A stretch of 64,000 bases of DNA from Brevundimonas basaltis (GTDB taxonomy: Bacteria > Pseudomonadota > Alphaproteobacteria > Caulobacterales > Caulobacteraceae): the NCBI RefSeq assembly GCF_014202075.1, contig NZ_JACHFZ010000001.1, forward strand, positions 248,001 to 312,000. The letters run 5' to 3'. How positions within the stretch are numbered: the stretch's first letter is position 1; the number at the start of each line of letters is the position of its first letter. A model generated the notes under the pieces. It was not told the DNA's origin. It searched no databases and saw only the letters and a list, made by a program, of their open reading frames with translations. The translations under genes and the position numbers were made by a program. This document shows positions 45,070 to 53,365 of this stretch, one piece after another.

Positions 45070-46204
45070 GTTGGTCTCCGGCTCTCATGAAGCGGGCGGG
45101 GTTTTGCGGACGGCCGTTCATCCACACCTCGTAGTGCAGGTGAACGCCGGTGGAGCGTCCGGTCGTGCCCATGGCCCCGATGCGCTGACCCAGCGCAACG
45201 CGCTGGCCGGGGCGGACGGCCATGGAGTTGAGGTGGGCGAAGCGCGTCTTGAAGCCACGCCCATGATCTATCTCGACGGTCTTTCCATACCCTGAACGCA
45301 GGCCGACGAATGACACAATGCCGGGAGCGGGCGCGCGGATCGGAGTGTTCAGAGCGGCGGCGAAGTCCTGGCCCTGATGCAGGGCGGGGCGGCGGTTGAA
45401 TGGATCGAAACGGACGCCGTAGCCCGAGGTCGTGCTCGCGTCCGTCGGCCGGTGGAACGGCATGCCTTCGGCGGCGTCAGCCAGTCGGCGCATGTCGGAC
45501 AGATTGTCGGCGGCGCTGCGGATGCGGACGGCGAAGGGTTCGTCGACGTCGAGAATGGCGGCGAGGGCGCGGGGGTCGCGTGCTTCGACCAGCGGGCCGC
45601 CGAGGCCGGCGCCGTTGCTGGGCGCATAGGCCGAAGGGTTCAGGCCGGCGAGGCGGAAGGCGAGGCGCAGGCGCTCGGCGCGGGTCTGGGCGACGGACTC
45701 GGCGCGGTCGATCAGCCGTTCCTGATCCATCCGCACCGCGACCATGCGCTGCACCGGCGAATGCTCGTCCGGATCAAGTGACGCGGCGGGCGTCAGGGCG
45801 GCCTGGGCCCCGTCGACCCCACGGAACATGCCCATGACCTGGGTCAGGGCGGCGTGGCGACGCTCGACCATCCGGGCCATTTCGTCGAGCGAGCCGGTCG
45901 TGGCCGTCATGCGCACGACGGCGCTGTCGAGGCGGGCCTGCAGGTCGGCGTTGAGACGCTCCGAGGCGGCGCGGGCCTGGGCCACCGTGCGGTCGGCCTG
46001 GCTCTGCATTATCAGGTCGAGAGCGAAGCCGCCCGAGGCGACGAGACACCAGCCGCCGATGATTATGGCGGCCGCGGCGCCGAGCGCCTGACGGCCCGGG
46101 GTCAGGGCCCAGGCCCGGATGTCGTCGCCGTCCCTCAGATACACATATCGGGTCGGAAACCACCGACCCAGCAGAGACTTTCGTTCAGTCGTCTGGTTCG
46201 TCAT
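45053..46204 (-). CDS. M23 family metallopeptidase, membrane-anchored
   Basis: A 383-residue protein starting at MTNQTTERKSLLG. One membrane helix (about 40-62) is followed by a periplasmic coiled-coil (about 65-130) and a C-terminal LytM domain (about 270-375). The zinc ligands are intact: HQGQD (HxxxD) and VHLHYE (HxH). It is therefore a likely active DD-endopeptidase, in contrast to the LytM protein at 9470. It is coupled to the bactofilin gene, in agreement with known bactofilin-peptidase pairs. A TTAACCAT sequence lies 74 bp upstream. Confidence 0.92.
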   Translation of the reverse strand: MTNQTTERKSLLGRWFPTRYVYLRDGDDIRAWALTPGRQALGAAAAIIIGGWCLVASGGFALDLIMQSQADRTVAQARAASERLNADLQARLDSAVVRMTATTGSLDEMARMVERRHAALTQVMGMFRGVDGAQAALTPAASLDPDEHSPVQRMVAVRMDQERLIDRAESVAQTRAERLRLAFRLAGLNPSAYAPSNGAGLGGPLVEARDPRALAAILDVDEPFAVRIRSAADNLSDMRRLADAAEGMPFHRPTDASTTSGYGVRFDPFNRRPALHQGQDFAAALNTPIRAPAPGIVSFVGLRSGYGKTVEIDHGRGFKTRFAHLNSMAVRPGQRVALGQRIGAMGTTGRSTGVHLHYEVWMNGRPQNPARFMRAGDQLVQQD

Positions 46205-46277
46205 TACGCCACGCCCCCACGCACGGCAGGCGTTATGCGCCACCTTGGCCGCTGGGGACAAGTCTGTTCACGACTTG

Positions 46278-46285
46278 TTAACCAT
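46278..46285 (+). promoter_or_regulatory. CtrA-like half-site TTAACCAT
   Basis: An exact TTAACCAT lies upstream of the M23-bactofilin operon. This octamer is a known form of the CtrA half-site in Caulobacter. Regulation by CtrA is inferred from the motif alone and would fit a cell-cycle-controlled morphogenesis operon. Confidence 0.35.
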
Positions 46286-46402
46286 CCTTGCGGGCTTTCA
46301 CGCGAACTTCGACGGTATTCGGCCCGGATTTTCCCCTGGCACGCGAAACAGCGAATCTGTGGAACAGCCGTTACATCTCTTTCGACGTAGATTCGTCGGT
46401 GT

Positions 46403-46870
46403 TCAGAGCGATCGAACAGCGTCCAGCACTTCGGCCGCGTGCCCCTTCACCTTGACCTTGCGCCAGACGCGCCGGACGCGGCCCTCGCCGTCGATCAGGT
46501 AGGTGGCCCGCTCGACGCCCATATAGGTGCGGCCGTAGAGCGATTTCTCGACCCAGACGCCGAAGGCTTCGGTGACGTCGCCGGGTTCGTCGGAGGCGAG
46601 GTCGACCTTGAGGTCATATTTCGCCTTGAAGCGGTCGAGCTTCTTCACAGGGTCGCGCGACACGCCGATCACGGTCGCGCCGGCGGCGGCGAAGTCGTCG
46701 GCGAGGGCGGAGAAGTCCTGGCCCTCGGTGGTGCATCCGGGGGTGTCGGCCTTGGGGTAGAAGTAGAGGACGTAGGGCTTGCCGCTGAGGGCGGCGGAGG
46801 CGACGCGGCCGCCGTCGGCGGCGGCCATGTCGAAGGCGGGGGCCGGCTGGCCTTCGGTGATGTGGGTCAT
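46403..46870 (-). CDS. bcp: Thioredoxin-dependent peroxiredoxin, BCP/PrxQ type
   Basis: A 155-residue peroxidase that reduces hydroperoxides. The peroxidatic Cys is in KADTPGCTTEGQDFS, followed by VIGVSRDPVKKLDRF. A resolving Cys five residues after the first, as in one PrxQ subgroup, is absent, so it resembles the single-Cys or atypical BCP form. The Shine-Dalgarno GGAG before its ATG borders and is probably donated by the inverted repeat at 46879. Confidence 0.94.
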   Translation of the reverse strand: MTHITEGQPAPAFDMAAADGGRVASAALSGKPYVLYFYPKADTPGCTTEGQDFSALADDFAAAGATVIGVSRDPVKKLDRFKAKYDLKVDLASDEPGDVTEAFGVWVEKSLYGRTYMGVERATYLIDGEGRVRRVWRKVKVKGHAAEVLDAVRSL

Positions 46871-46878
46871 TTCAAACT

Positions 46879-47012
46879 CCGCTCATCCCGGCGAACGCCG
46901 GGACCCAGTTCTGTCCAGCCTGACGCCAGCGCATCAGGACAACCGCCTGTCTCTTCGTCCCGCTGCACCATCACCCAAAGCACTGGGTCCCGGCGTTCGC
47001 CGGGATGAGCGG
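46879..47012. repeat. Perfect 30-bp inverted repeat flanking 74 bp (MITE/REP-like)
   Basis: The arms 46879-46908 and 46983-47012 are exact reverse complements over 30 bp; each arm is itself palindromic (CCCGGCGAACGCCGGG). They enclose 74 bp containing a weaker hairpin. The element fits tightly between the tyrS stop (2 bp away) and the bcp start (8 bp away). The arm ends CATCC...GGACCCA recur in the repeats around the GIY-YIG gene at 54848-55389. Confidence 0.85.
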
Positions 47013-47014
47013 AA

Positions 47015-48274
47015 TCAGACCGGCCGCACCAGAACGATCTTCTTCTTGCCGGCGGCGAGCTTGAAGACGCCGTCGGCGTTGACGTCGGCGGCCTCGATCG
47101 GGCGGGCGCCGTCGGAGACGGCCTCGTCGTTGAGACGCAGGCCGCCGCCCTGGGCCAGGCGGCGGGCCTCGCCGTTGGAGGCGGTCAGGCCGGCGCGCGT
47201 GGCGACGGCGGCGATCATGGCGCCGATGACCTCGCCCGCCGGGATCTCGACGGTCGGCAGGTCGGCGGACAGCTTGCCCTGCTCGAAAGCGCTTTCGGCG
47301 GCGGCGCGCGCCGTCGAGGCGGCGTCCGCGCCGTGCAGCATCGTCGTCGCGGCGTCGGCCAGGGCCTTCTTGGCGTCGTTGATGGCGGCGCCGTCCAGCA
47401 CCTCGAGCCGGGCGATCTCGTCCAGCGGCAGGTCGGTGAACAGGCGCAGGAATTTGCCGACGTCGGCGTCGTCGACGTTGCGCCAGAACTGCCAGTAGTC
47501 GTACGGCGACAGCTGTTCGGCGTTCAGCCACACAGCGCCTTGGGCCGTCTTGCCCATCTTGCCGCCCGAGGCGGTGGTCAGCAGCGGCGTGGTCAGGCCG
47601 AAGGCGGCCTTGTGATCGACGCGGCGAACCAGATCGACGCCCGAGACGATGTTGCCCCACTGGTCCGATCCGCCCATCTGCAGGGTGCAGCCGTAACGGC
47701 GGTTCAACTCGAGGAAGTCCACAGACTGCATCAGCATGTAGTTGAACTCGAGGAAGGTCATCGGCTGTTCGCGTTCCAGCCGCAGCTTGACCGAGTCGAA
47801 GGCCAGCATCCGGTTGACGGTGAAATGCGTGCCGTAGTCGCGCAGGAACTGGATGTAGCCGTAGGTCGACAGCCATTGGTCGTTGTCGAGCATGACCGCG
47901 TCGGTCGGGCCGTCGCCGAAGGTCAGGAATTTCTCGAACACCGTCTTGATGGAGGCGATGTTGGACTGGATGGTCTCGTCGGTCAGCTGGGGCCGCGAGG
48001 CGTCCTTGCCGGTCGGGTCGCCGACCTTGGTGGTGCCGCCGCCCATCAGGACGATCGGCTTGTGGCCGGCCTGCTGCAGGCGGCGCAGCATCATGATCTG
48101 GATCAGGCTGCCGACGTGCAGCGACGGGGCGGTGGCGTCGAAGCCGATGTAGCCGGTAACCACGCCTTCGGAGGCCGCGGCGTCGAGCTCGGCCGGGTGG
48201 GTGATCTGATGGATGTAGCCGCGCGCCTGGAGGGTTTTCAGGAAGTCGGACTGGAAGGCGGGCTCGGCGGTCAT
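47015..48274 (-). CDS. tyrS: Tyrosyl-tRNA synthetase
   Basis: Charges tRNA-Tyr. Start at [12 protein letters not shown], giving 419 residues. The class I signatures are LHVGSL (HIGH-type) and GKMGKT (KMSKS-type), with tyrosine-pocket residues in [14 protein letters not shown]. The C-terminal S4 domain spans about 350-410 ([17 protein letters not shown]). It is the bacterial TyrRS form with GDPTGKD. A 30-bp inverted repeat begins two bases after its stop. Confidence 0.96.
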   Translation of the reverse strand: MTAEPAFQSDFLKTLQARGYIHQITHPAELDAAASEGVVTGYIGFDATAPSLHVGSLIQIMMLRRLQQAGHKPIVLMGGGTTKVGDPTGKDASRPQLTDETIQSNIASIKTVFEKFLTFGDGPTDAVMLDNDQWLSTYGYIQFLRDYGTHFTVNRMLAFDSVKLRLEREQPMTFLEFNYMLMQSVDFLELNRRYGCTLQMGGSDQWGNIVSGVDLVRRVDHKAAFGLTTPLLTTASGGKMGKTAQGAVWLNAEQLSPYDYWQFWRNVDDADVGKFLRLFTDLPLDEIARLEVLDGAAINDAKKALADAATTMLHGADAASTARAAAESAFEQGKLSADLPTVEIPAGEVIGAMIAAVATRAGLTASNGEARRLAQGGGLRLNDEAVSDGARPIEAADVNADGVFKLAAGKKKIVLVRPV

Positions 48275-48326
48275 GGCTCGGGGATCAGGCTTGGCTTGGG
48301 AGGGAAGGGGCGTGTAGCACGGGGGC

Positions 48327-48857
48327 ATGGAAGCGCGAACAGCTCCGGCTCCGTCAGCGGTGTTGCAGCCGCATCCCGGCGCCGGCGAGACGCCGGCGGC
48401 GGGCGTCGAGGTGCACATCGAACGGGACGGCCTGCTGCTGTGGCTGCGGTTCGTGGTGCGGGGCGAGGTGGAGCGGATCGCCTGGCCGGCCGCGACGGCG
48501 CCGGGGCGCGCCGACGACCTGTGGCGGCACACCTGCTTCGAGGCGTTCGTCAGCACGGACGACGGCTACGTCGAATACAATCTGTCGCCATCGAACCAGT
48601 GGGCCTCGTACCGGTTCAACGGACCGCGGATCGGGATGAGGGCGGCGGACGAGGTGGCGACGGTGGAAGGTCTGGACGGCGCGGGGGATATGATGGCGCT
48701 GGAGGCGCGGATCGCGCTGCCGCCCGGAGCGAAGCGGCTGGGGCTGTCGGCGGTGATCGAGGGGGCCGATGGCGCGATGAGCTATTGGGCGCTGGCCCAT
48801 CCGTCGGCTAAGCCGGACTTCCACCATCCCGACTCGTTCGTTCTGGACCTGCCATGA
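48327..48857 (+). CDS. DOMON-like domain protein
   Basis: A 176-residue cytosolic-looking protein with the DOMON-like type pattern: [34 protein letters not shown], read in short blocks, then [20 protein letters not shown] and a closing [12 protein letters not shown]. It is an immunoglobulin-like beta sandwich with no clear enzymatic residues. It overlaps the NamZ gene start by 4 bp, so the two work together or are at least coexpressed. Function unknown. Confidence 0.85.
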   Translation: MEARTAPAPSAVLQPHPGAGETPAAGVEVHIERDGLLLWLRFVVRGEVERIAWPAATAPGRADDLWRHTCFEAFVSTDDGYVEYNLSPSNQWASYRFNGPRIGMRAADEVATVEGLDGAGDMMALEARIALPPGAKRLGLSAVIEGADGAMSYWALAHPSAKPDFHHPDSFVLDLP

Positions 48858-50056
48858 AGACCGGCCTCGACCGCCTGTTGTCCGATCCCGCGCTGCGGGC
48901 GCCGCTCAGGGGCAAGCGGGTGGCCGTGCTGGGGCATCCGGCCTCGGTGACGGCGGTCCTGACGCACGCGATGGACGCGCTGGCGGCCTGTCCGGACATA
49001 CAGCTGACCGCCGCCTTCGGGCCGCAGCACGGCATGCGCGGCGACCTGCAGGACAATATGATGGAGACGCCGGACGAGACCGACCCGCGGCTCGGCATTC
49101 CGGTGTTCAGCCTGTACGGCGAGGTGCGGCGGCCGACCGACGCCTCGATGCAGACCTTTGACGTGCTGCTGGTCGATCTGCAGGATCTGGGCTGCCGCAT
49201 CTACACCTTCATCACGACCCTGCTCTATGTGCTGGAGGCCGCGGCCGAGCACGGCAAGACGGTGTGGGTGCTGGACCGCCCCAACCCCGCCGGTCGGCCG
49301 GTCGAGGGGCTGACGCTGCGGCCGGGCTGGGAGAGCTTCGTCGGCGCGGGACCGATGCCGATGCGGCACGGCCTTACCCTGGGCGAGCTGGGGCTGTGGT
49401 TCATCGACCGGTTCAAGCTGGATGTGGACTATCGCGTCATCGGGATGGAGGGCTGGGAGCCCGAGGCGGGACCGGGCTACGGCTGGCCGCTGCTGGAGCG
49501 CGAGTGGATCAATCCCAGCCCCAATGCGCCCAATGTGTCGATGGCGCGGGCCTATGCAGGGACGGTGATGCTGGAGGGGACGACCCTGTCGGAGGGGCGG
49601 GGCACGACCCGGCCGCTGGAGCTGTTCGGGGCGCCGGACATCGACGCCCGGGCGGTGATCGCGGAGATGCAGGCCTTCGCGCCGCAGTGGCTGGAGGGCT
49701 GCGTGCTGCGCGACATCTGGTTCGAGCCGACCTTCCACAAACACGTCGGCACGCTGTGCAACGGGGTGCAGATGCATGTGGCGGGACCGGGCTACGACCA
49801 TGCGGCGTTCCGGCCGTGGCGGGTGCAGGCGCTCGCCTTCAAGGCGATCCGGCGGCTATATCCGGACTATGAGCTGTGGCGGGATTTTCCGTACGAATAC
49901 GCGTTCGGGAAACTGCCCATCGACGTGATCAACGGGGGGCCGGGGCTGCGGGAGTGGGTAGACGATGCAGCGGCGACGCCGGCCGATCTGGATGCGATGG
50001 CCGGGCTGGATGAGGCCGCATGGATGACCTTGCGCGACCCCTATCTTCTGTACTGA
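48854..50056 (+). CDS. DUF1343 family, exo-beta-N-acetylmuramidase NamZ-like
   Basis: A 400-residue protein of family DUF1343, whose characterised member NamZ removes terminal MurNAc from peptidoglycan fragments. Visible markers: GPQHGMRGDLQDNM, VDLQDLGCRIYTFITT, DRPNPAGRPVEG, the block SEGRGTTRPLELFGAP, and NKHVGTLCNGVQ-like text (HKHVGTLCNGVQ). No clear signal peptide, so location is uncertain. It is coupled to the DOMON-like gene. Its TGA stop abuts the convergent gene's stop. Confidence 0.88.
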   Translation: MKTGLDRLLSDPALRAPLRGKRVAVLGHPASVTAVLTHAMDALAACPDIQLTAAFGPQHGMRGDLQDNMMETPDETDPRLGIPVFSLYGEVRRPTDASMQTFDVLLVDLQDLGCRIYTFITTLLYVLEAAAEHGKTVWVLDRPNPAGRPVEGLTLRPGWESFVGAGPMPMRHGLTLGELGLWFIDRFKLDVDYRVIGMEGWEPEAGPGYGWPLLEREWINPSPNAPNVSMARAYAGTVMLEGTTLSEGRGTTRPLELFGAPDIDARAVIAEMQAFAPQWLEGCVLRDIWFEPTFHKHVGTLCNGVQMHVAGPGYDHAAFRPWRVQALAFKAIRRLYPDYELWRDFPYEYAFGKLPIDVINGGPGLREWVDDAAATPADLDAMAGLDEAAWMTLRDPYLLY

Positions 50057-50884
50057 TCAGAACCGCCGCGCCACCCCGACGCCGAACTCGAGGTCCGGGC
50101 TCTGGTCGTTGAGGCCGAAATTGAGGCCGAAGTCGATCTGGGCGTTGGCCATGAATGGCGGGCTCCATACAGCGGTCAGATCGAAGGTGGATTGGGTGAC
50201 CTCGTCCAGCGGGTCTTCGTCGCGGCTGACCCAGACTTCGGCGCCGAGGTTCCAGTCACCGACATCGCGGCCAAGACCGGCGACCATTCCCCAGGCCACA
50301 TGCGAACCTTCGCCGTCGGCGTCGCGGACGATGTCGATCCCGGGGGTCAGCGCCAGGCTCCAATTGTGATCGATCGGCAGGCCGAACGGCAGGACCAACC
50401 CGCCTTCGATGCCGTCCGCGCGAACCGCATCGGAGCCGGTCGGGAGGGTCAGGTAGCCCTGGATCGCCGCCGACCGGCCTGAACCGTCGGGATTGCCCAG
50501 TGCCCGGCGGGCGCTGAGGAACAGATCCCCAACCCCTTCAACGCTGTCCTGATCGCCTGTCTGGCGGTCGGTGACGCTTTCGGTCTGCCAGGGCGTCAGG
50601 CCGACCTGAACCTCCAGCAAGGGGGTCAGGCCGTAGCGGATCAGGGTGCTGGCAACCGCCCAGCTCTCGATCTTGAAGGCGGCGTCGCGATGGCTGGCGA
50701 AATCAACCAGGCCGCTCTCGACCTGGACCACGCCCTGATCCAGGACGCAGGTTGCTGCGCCCTTGCCGGGCCGGTCAGCGCAAAACTCCCGTTGCTCGGG
50801 AATCGCCCCCTGGGCCAATGCCGCGCCCACCGATATCAGGCTGGCAGCCGCGACGGCGAAGGCTGTCAAAACAGTGCGAAACAT
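50057..50884 (-). CDS. Outer-membrane beta-barrel protein, transporter-like
   Basis: A 275-residue exported protein with signal peptide (ends near GAALAQ), many amphipathic beta strands and a C-terminal Phe (GVARRF), the outer-membrane targeting signal. The pattern QVESGLVDFASHRD, GLTPLLEVQVGLTPW and LFLSARRALGNPDG resembles the MetA-pathway or transporter-like barrel family. Two Cys near the N-terminus (FCADRPGKGAATC) could pair. Ligand unknown. The start is preceded by a TTAACCC half-site about 50 bp upstream. Confidence 0.8.
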   Translation of the reverse strand: MFRTVLTAFAVAAASLISVGAALAQGAIPEQREFCADRPGKGAATCVLDQGVVQVESGLVDFASHRDAAFKIESWAVASTLIRYGLTPLLEVQVGLTPWQTESVTDRQTGDQDSVEGVGDLFLSARRALGNPDGSGRSAAIQGYLTLPTGSDAVRADGIEGGLVLPFGLPIDHNWSLALTPGIDIVRDADGEGSHVAWGMVAGLGRDVGDWNLGAEVWVSRDEDPLDEVTQSTFDLTAVWSPPFMANAQIDFGLNFGLNDQSPDLEFGVGVARRF

Positions 50885-50949
50885 TAATATCCCCCGAACT
50901 TTGCGCTGATTACAGCAGCAATCCTAGTTTGGGTTAATGCGCGGACGGG

Positions 50950-51600
50950 TCAGGCAGGCTTCTCTTCCAGCCGCTTGTCCAGATACAGCCCGACGCGGCG
51001 TTCGACGGCGTCGATGTGGTCCTGCCAGAAGTGGGTGGCGCCGTCCTCGAGTTCGTAGTCGATGACGATGCCCTTCTGGGTGCGCAGCTTGTTGACCACC
51101 CGCTCGACCTCGACCGGCGGCACGACGGTGTCGGCGGTGCCGTGCAGGAACAGGCCCGAGGCCGGGCAGGGGGCGAGGAAGCTGAAGTCGTACATGTTCG
51201 ACGGCGGCGACACCGAGATGAAGCCGTCGGTCTCGGGGCGGCGCATCAAGAGCTGCATGCCGATGTAGGCGCCGAACTGGTAGCCGGCGACCCAGGTCTG
51301 GGTGGCGCCGGGGTTCTGGGCCTGCAGCCAGTCGAGGGCGGTGGCCGCGTCGGCCAGCTCGCCGATCCCCGAATCGAACTCGCCCTGCGATTTTCCGACG
51401 CCGCGGCTGTTGTAGCGCAGGGTGGCGAAGCCTCGCTTGACGAACAACTGATAGAGGGTGACCGCGACCGGGTTGTTCATATGCCCGCCCGCCTTGGGGT
51501 GGGGGTGCAGGATCAGGGCGATCGGGGCGTTCGGGCGCTTGCCCGGCGAATAGCGGCCTTCGATGCGGCCCGAGGCCCCGGGCAGAATGACTTCAGGCAT
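50950..51600 (-). CDS. Alpha/beta hydrolase-fold protein with altered nucleophile elbow
   Basis: A 216-residue protein with the small alpha/beta hydrolase fold. It shows LHPHPKAGGHMNNPVA, RYNSRGVGKSQGEFD, the Asp in LHGTADTVVPP and the terminal His in DGATHFW. At the nucleophile elbow, where G-x-S-x-G is expected, the sequence is GYQFG (codon CAG), so the catalytic Ser is missing. It may be non-enzymatic or use another residue. It is divergent from the iscR/suf operon with 158 bp between. Confidence 0.85.
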   Translation of the reverse strand: MPEVILPGASGRIEGRYSPGKRPNAPIALILHPHPKAGGHMNNPVAVTLYQLFVKRGFATLRYNSRGVGKSQGEFDSGIGELADAATALDWLQAQNPGATQTWVAGYQFGAYIGMQLLMRRPETDGFISVSPPSNMYDFSFLAPCPASGLFLHGTADTVVPPVEVERVVNKLRTQKGIVIDYELEDGATHFWQDHIDAVERRVGLYLDKRLEEKPA

Positions 51601-51647
51601 AAGCGGCGAAATCCGTGTTCAACTGTCGTTTCGCAGGTGCGTAATAC

Positions 51648-51676
51648 TTGACCGCGGCGGTAGGACTTTCTAAGTC
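51648..51676 (+). promoter_or_regulatory. Putative suf operon promoter with IscR-type operator
   Basis: A -35-like TTGACC (51648-51653), a 17-bp spacer and TAAGTC (51671-51676) form a possible promoter about 80 bp before iscR. It contains the palindrome GGACTTTCTAAGTCC (51663-51677), whose core GACT-N5-AGTC has the half-site spacing of type 1 IscR sites. This is consistent with autoregulation by the Rrf2 regulator just downstream; it is inferred from pattern only. Confidence 0.45.
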
Positions 51677-51758
51677 CGCCGTGCGCGCCGACGCCTTTGC
51701 GAAGGCGCGGGTTCTAGCACAGGACCCCCGAAATGCGCGCAAATTTTGAGGGCGCGCG

Positions 51759-52226
51759 ATGCGACTGTCGACCAAGGGACGATACGCGGTGATGGCGATG
51801 GCCGATCTGGCCAAGAACGGCCGCGCCAACGGAGTGCAGCGGGCGGTGTCGCTGGCCGAGATCGCGGCGCGGCAGGAGATTTCGCTGAGCTATCTGGAGC
51901 AGCTGTTCGCCCGCCTGCGCAAGAGCGGTCTGGTGCAGAGCGTGCGCGGACCCGGCGGCGGCTACCGGCTGGCCAAGGGCGCGGACGAGACGGTGGTGGC
52001 CGAGATCGTGCTGGCGGTCGACGAGCCGATCCGGGCGACGCGCTGCATCGGTCATTCGTCGCCCAAGGGCTGCATGATGGCCGGCGAGCGCTGCATCACC
52101 CACAATCTGTGGGAGGACCTCGGCGACGAGATCCACCGCTATCTGGCCGGGGTGTCGCTGGAAGACGTGGTTATGAACCGCACGGGCGCGCGGCGTCGCG
52201 ATGCGGGTGTTGGAGTAGCGGCGTGA
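51759..52226 (+). CDS. iscR: Rrf2-family Fe-S regulator, IscR-type
   Basis: A 155-residue winged-helix regulator: MRLSTKGRYAVMAMADLA, the recognition helix SLSYLEQLFARLRKSGLV and the wing VRGPGGGYRLA. Three Cys and a His in RCIGHSSPKGC...RCITHNLW could ligate a [2Fe-2S] cluster, with wider spacing than in E. coli IscR. As first gene of the suf operon it likely represses it when clusters are plentiful. The stop overlaps the iscS-like GTG by 4 bp. Confidence 0.93.
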   Translation: MRLSTKGRYAVMAMADLAKNGRANGVQRAVSLAEIAARQEISLSYLEQLFARLRKSGLVQSVRGPGGGYRLAKGADETVVAEIVLAVDEPIRATRCIGHSSPKGCMMAGERCITHNLWEDLGDEIHRYLAGVSLEDVVMNRTGARRRDAGVGVAA

Positions 52227-53362
52227 GTCCTGTGTATCTCGATTACAATGCGTCGGGCCTCGTTCGCCCGGAGGTTCAGGACGTCATGGCCAGGGCGCTG
52301 GCCGACAACGGCAATCCGTCGGCGGTGCACGCGGCCGGGCGGCGGGCGCGGGCGCGGGTCGAGACGGCGCGGGCCCAGGTGGCCGAACTGGTCGGGGCCG
52401 ACGCGACGGCGGTGGTTTTCTCGTCCGGGGGCACGGAGTCCAACGCCCAGGCGATTCTGAGCGCGCTGGCGGCGGGCTGCGAGCGGCTGATCGTCGGCGC
52501 GACCGAGCATCCGTGCGTGGCCGAGGCGGCCATCGCCTCGGGCAAGCCGGTCAAGATGTTGCCGGTCGACGCCCGCGGGGTGGTCGATCTGAACAAGCTG
52601 CGCCAGCTTCTGGGCCTGCCGGGCAAGGCCGTGGTCGCCATCCATCACGCCAACAACGAGAGCGGCGTGATCCAGCCGATCGCCGAGGCGGCGCGGCTGG
52701 TGCGGTCGGCGGGCGGCTGGCTGCACGTCGACGCCATCCAATCGGCGGGCAAGCTTCCGGTCGATATCCGGACCCTGAAGGCCGACAGCCTGACCCTGTC
52801 CGCGCACAAGCTCGGCGGGCCGCAGGGGGTCGGAGCGCTGGTCATGGGCGAGGGCCGCGAGGCGATCCGCATCGTCCACGGCGCCGGACAGGAGCGCGGC
52901 CTGCGCGCGGGCACCGAGAATGTGCCGGGCATCGCCGGCTTCGGCGAGAGCGCGGTCTGCGCCGCCCGCGACCTGCCGCACGTCGAGGCCCACGCCGCCT
53001 GGCGCGACGCGGCCGAGTCGAAGGTCAAGGCCGCCGGGGCGACCATCATCGGCGAGGGCGCCGAGCGGCTGCCCAACACCCTGTTCATGGCCGTGCCCGA
53101 CTGGGAGAGCCCGCAGCAGCTGATCACCCTCGACCTGATGGGGCTGATGGTGTCGGCGGGCAGCGCCTGTTCCTCGGGCAAGACCAAGCCGTCGCGGGCC
53201 ATTCTGGCGACCGGCCGCGCCGCGCTGGCCACCGGCGGCATCCGCGTCTCGGGCGGCTGGGGCACGGTCGAAAGCGACTGGGACCGGTTCGCCGAGGCCT
53301 GGGTAGCCGCCTATCAGAAGCATCGTGCGCGCCAGTCAGATCGCACGAAGAAGGTCGCGTAA
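52223..53362 (+). CDS. Cysteine desulfurase, IscS/NifS type
   Basis: A 379-residue PLP enzyme that takes sulfur from cysteine. The start is GTG at 52223 (VSPVYLDYNASG). PLP Lys is in LSAHKLGGPQG and catalytic Cys in SAGSACSSGKTKPSR. It is the first of two desulfurases in this operon; sufS is further down. That is common in alphaproteobacteria, where one may also supply sulfur for other paths. It is coupled to iscR and precedes sufB by 3 bp. Confidence 0.93.
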   Translation: MSPVYLDYNASGLVRPEVQDVMARALADNGNPSAVHAAGRRARARVETARAQVAELVGADATAVVFSSGGTESNAQAILSALAAGCERLIVGATEHPCVAEAAIASGKPVKMLPVDARGVVDLNKLRQLLGLPGKAVVAIHHANNESGVIQPIAEAARLVRSAGGWLHVDAIQSAGKLPVDIRTLKADSLTLSAHKLGGPQGVGALVMGEGREAIRIVHGAGQERGLRAGTENVPGIAGFGESAVCAARDLPHVEAHAAWRDAAESKVKAAGATIIGEGAERLPNTLFMAVPDWESPQQLITLDLMGLMVSAGSACSSGKTKPSRAILATGRAALATGGIRVSGGWGTVESDWDRFAEAWVAAYQKHRARQSDRTKKVA

Positions 53363-53365
53363 GTC

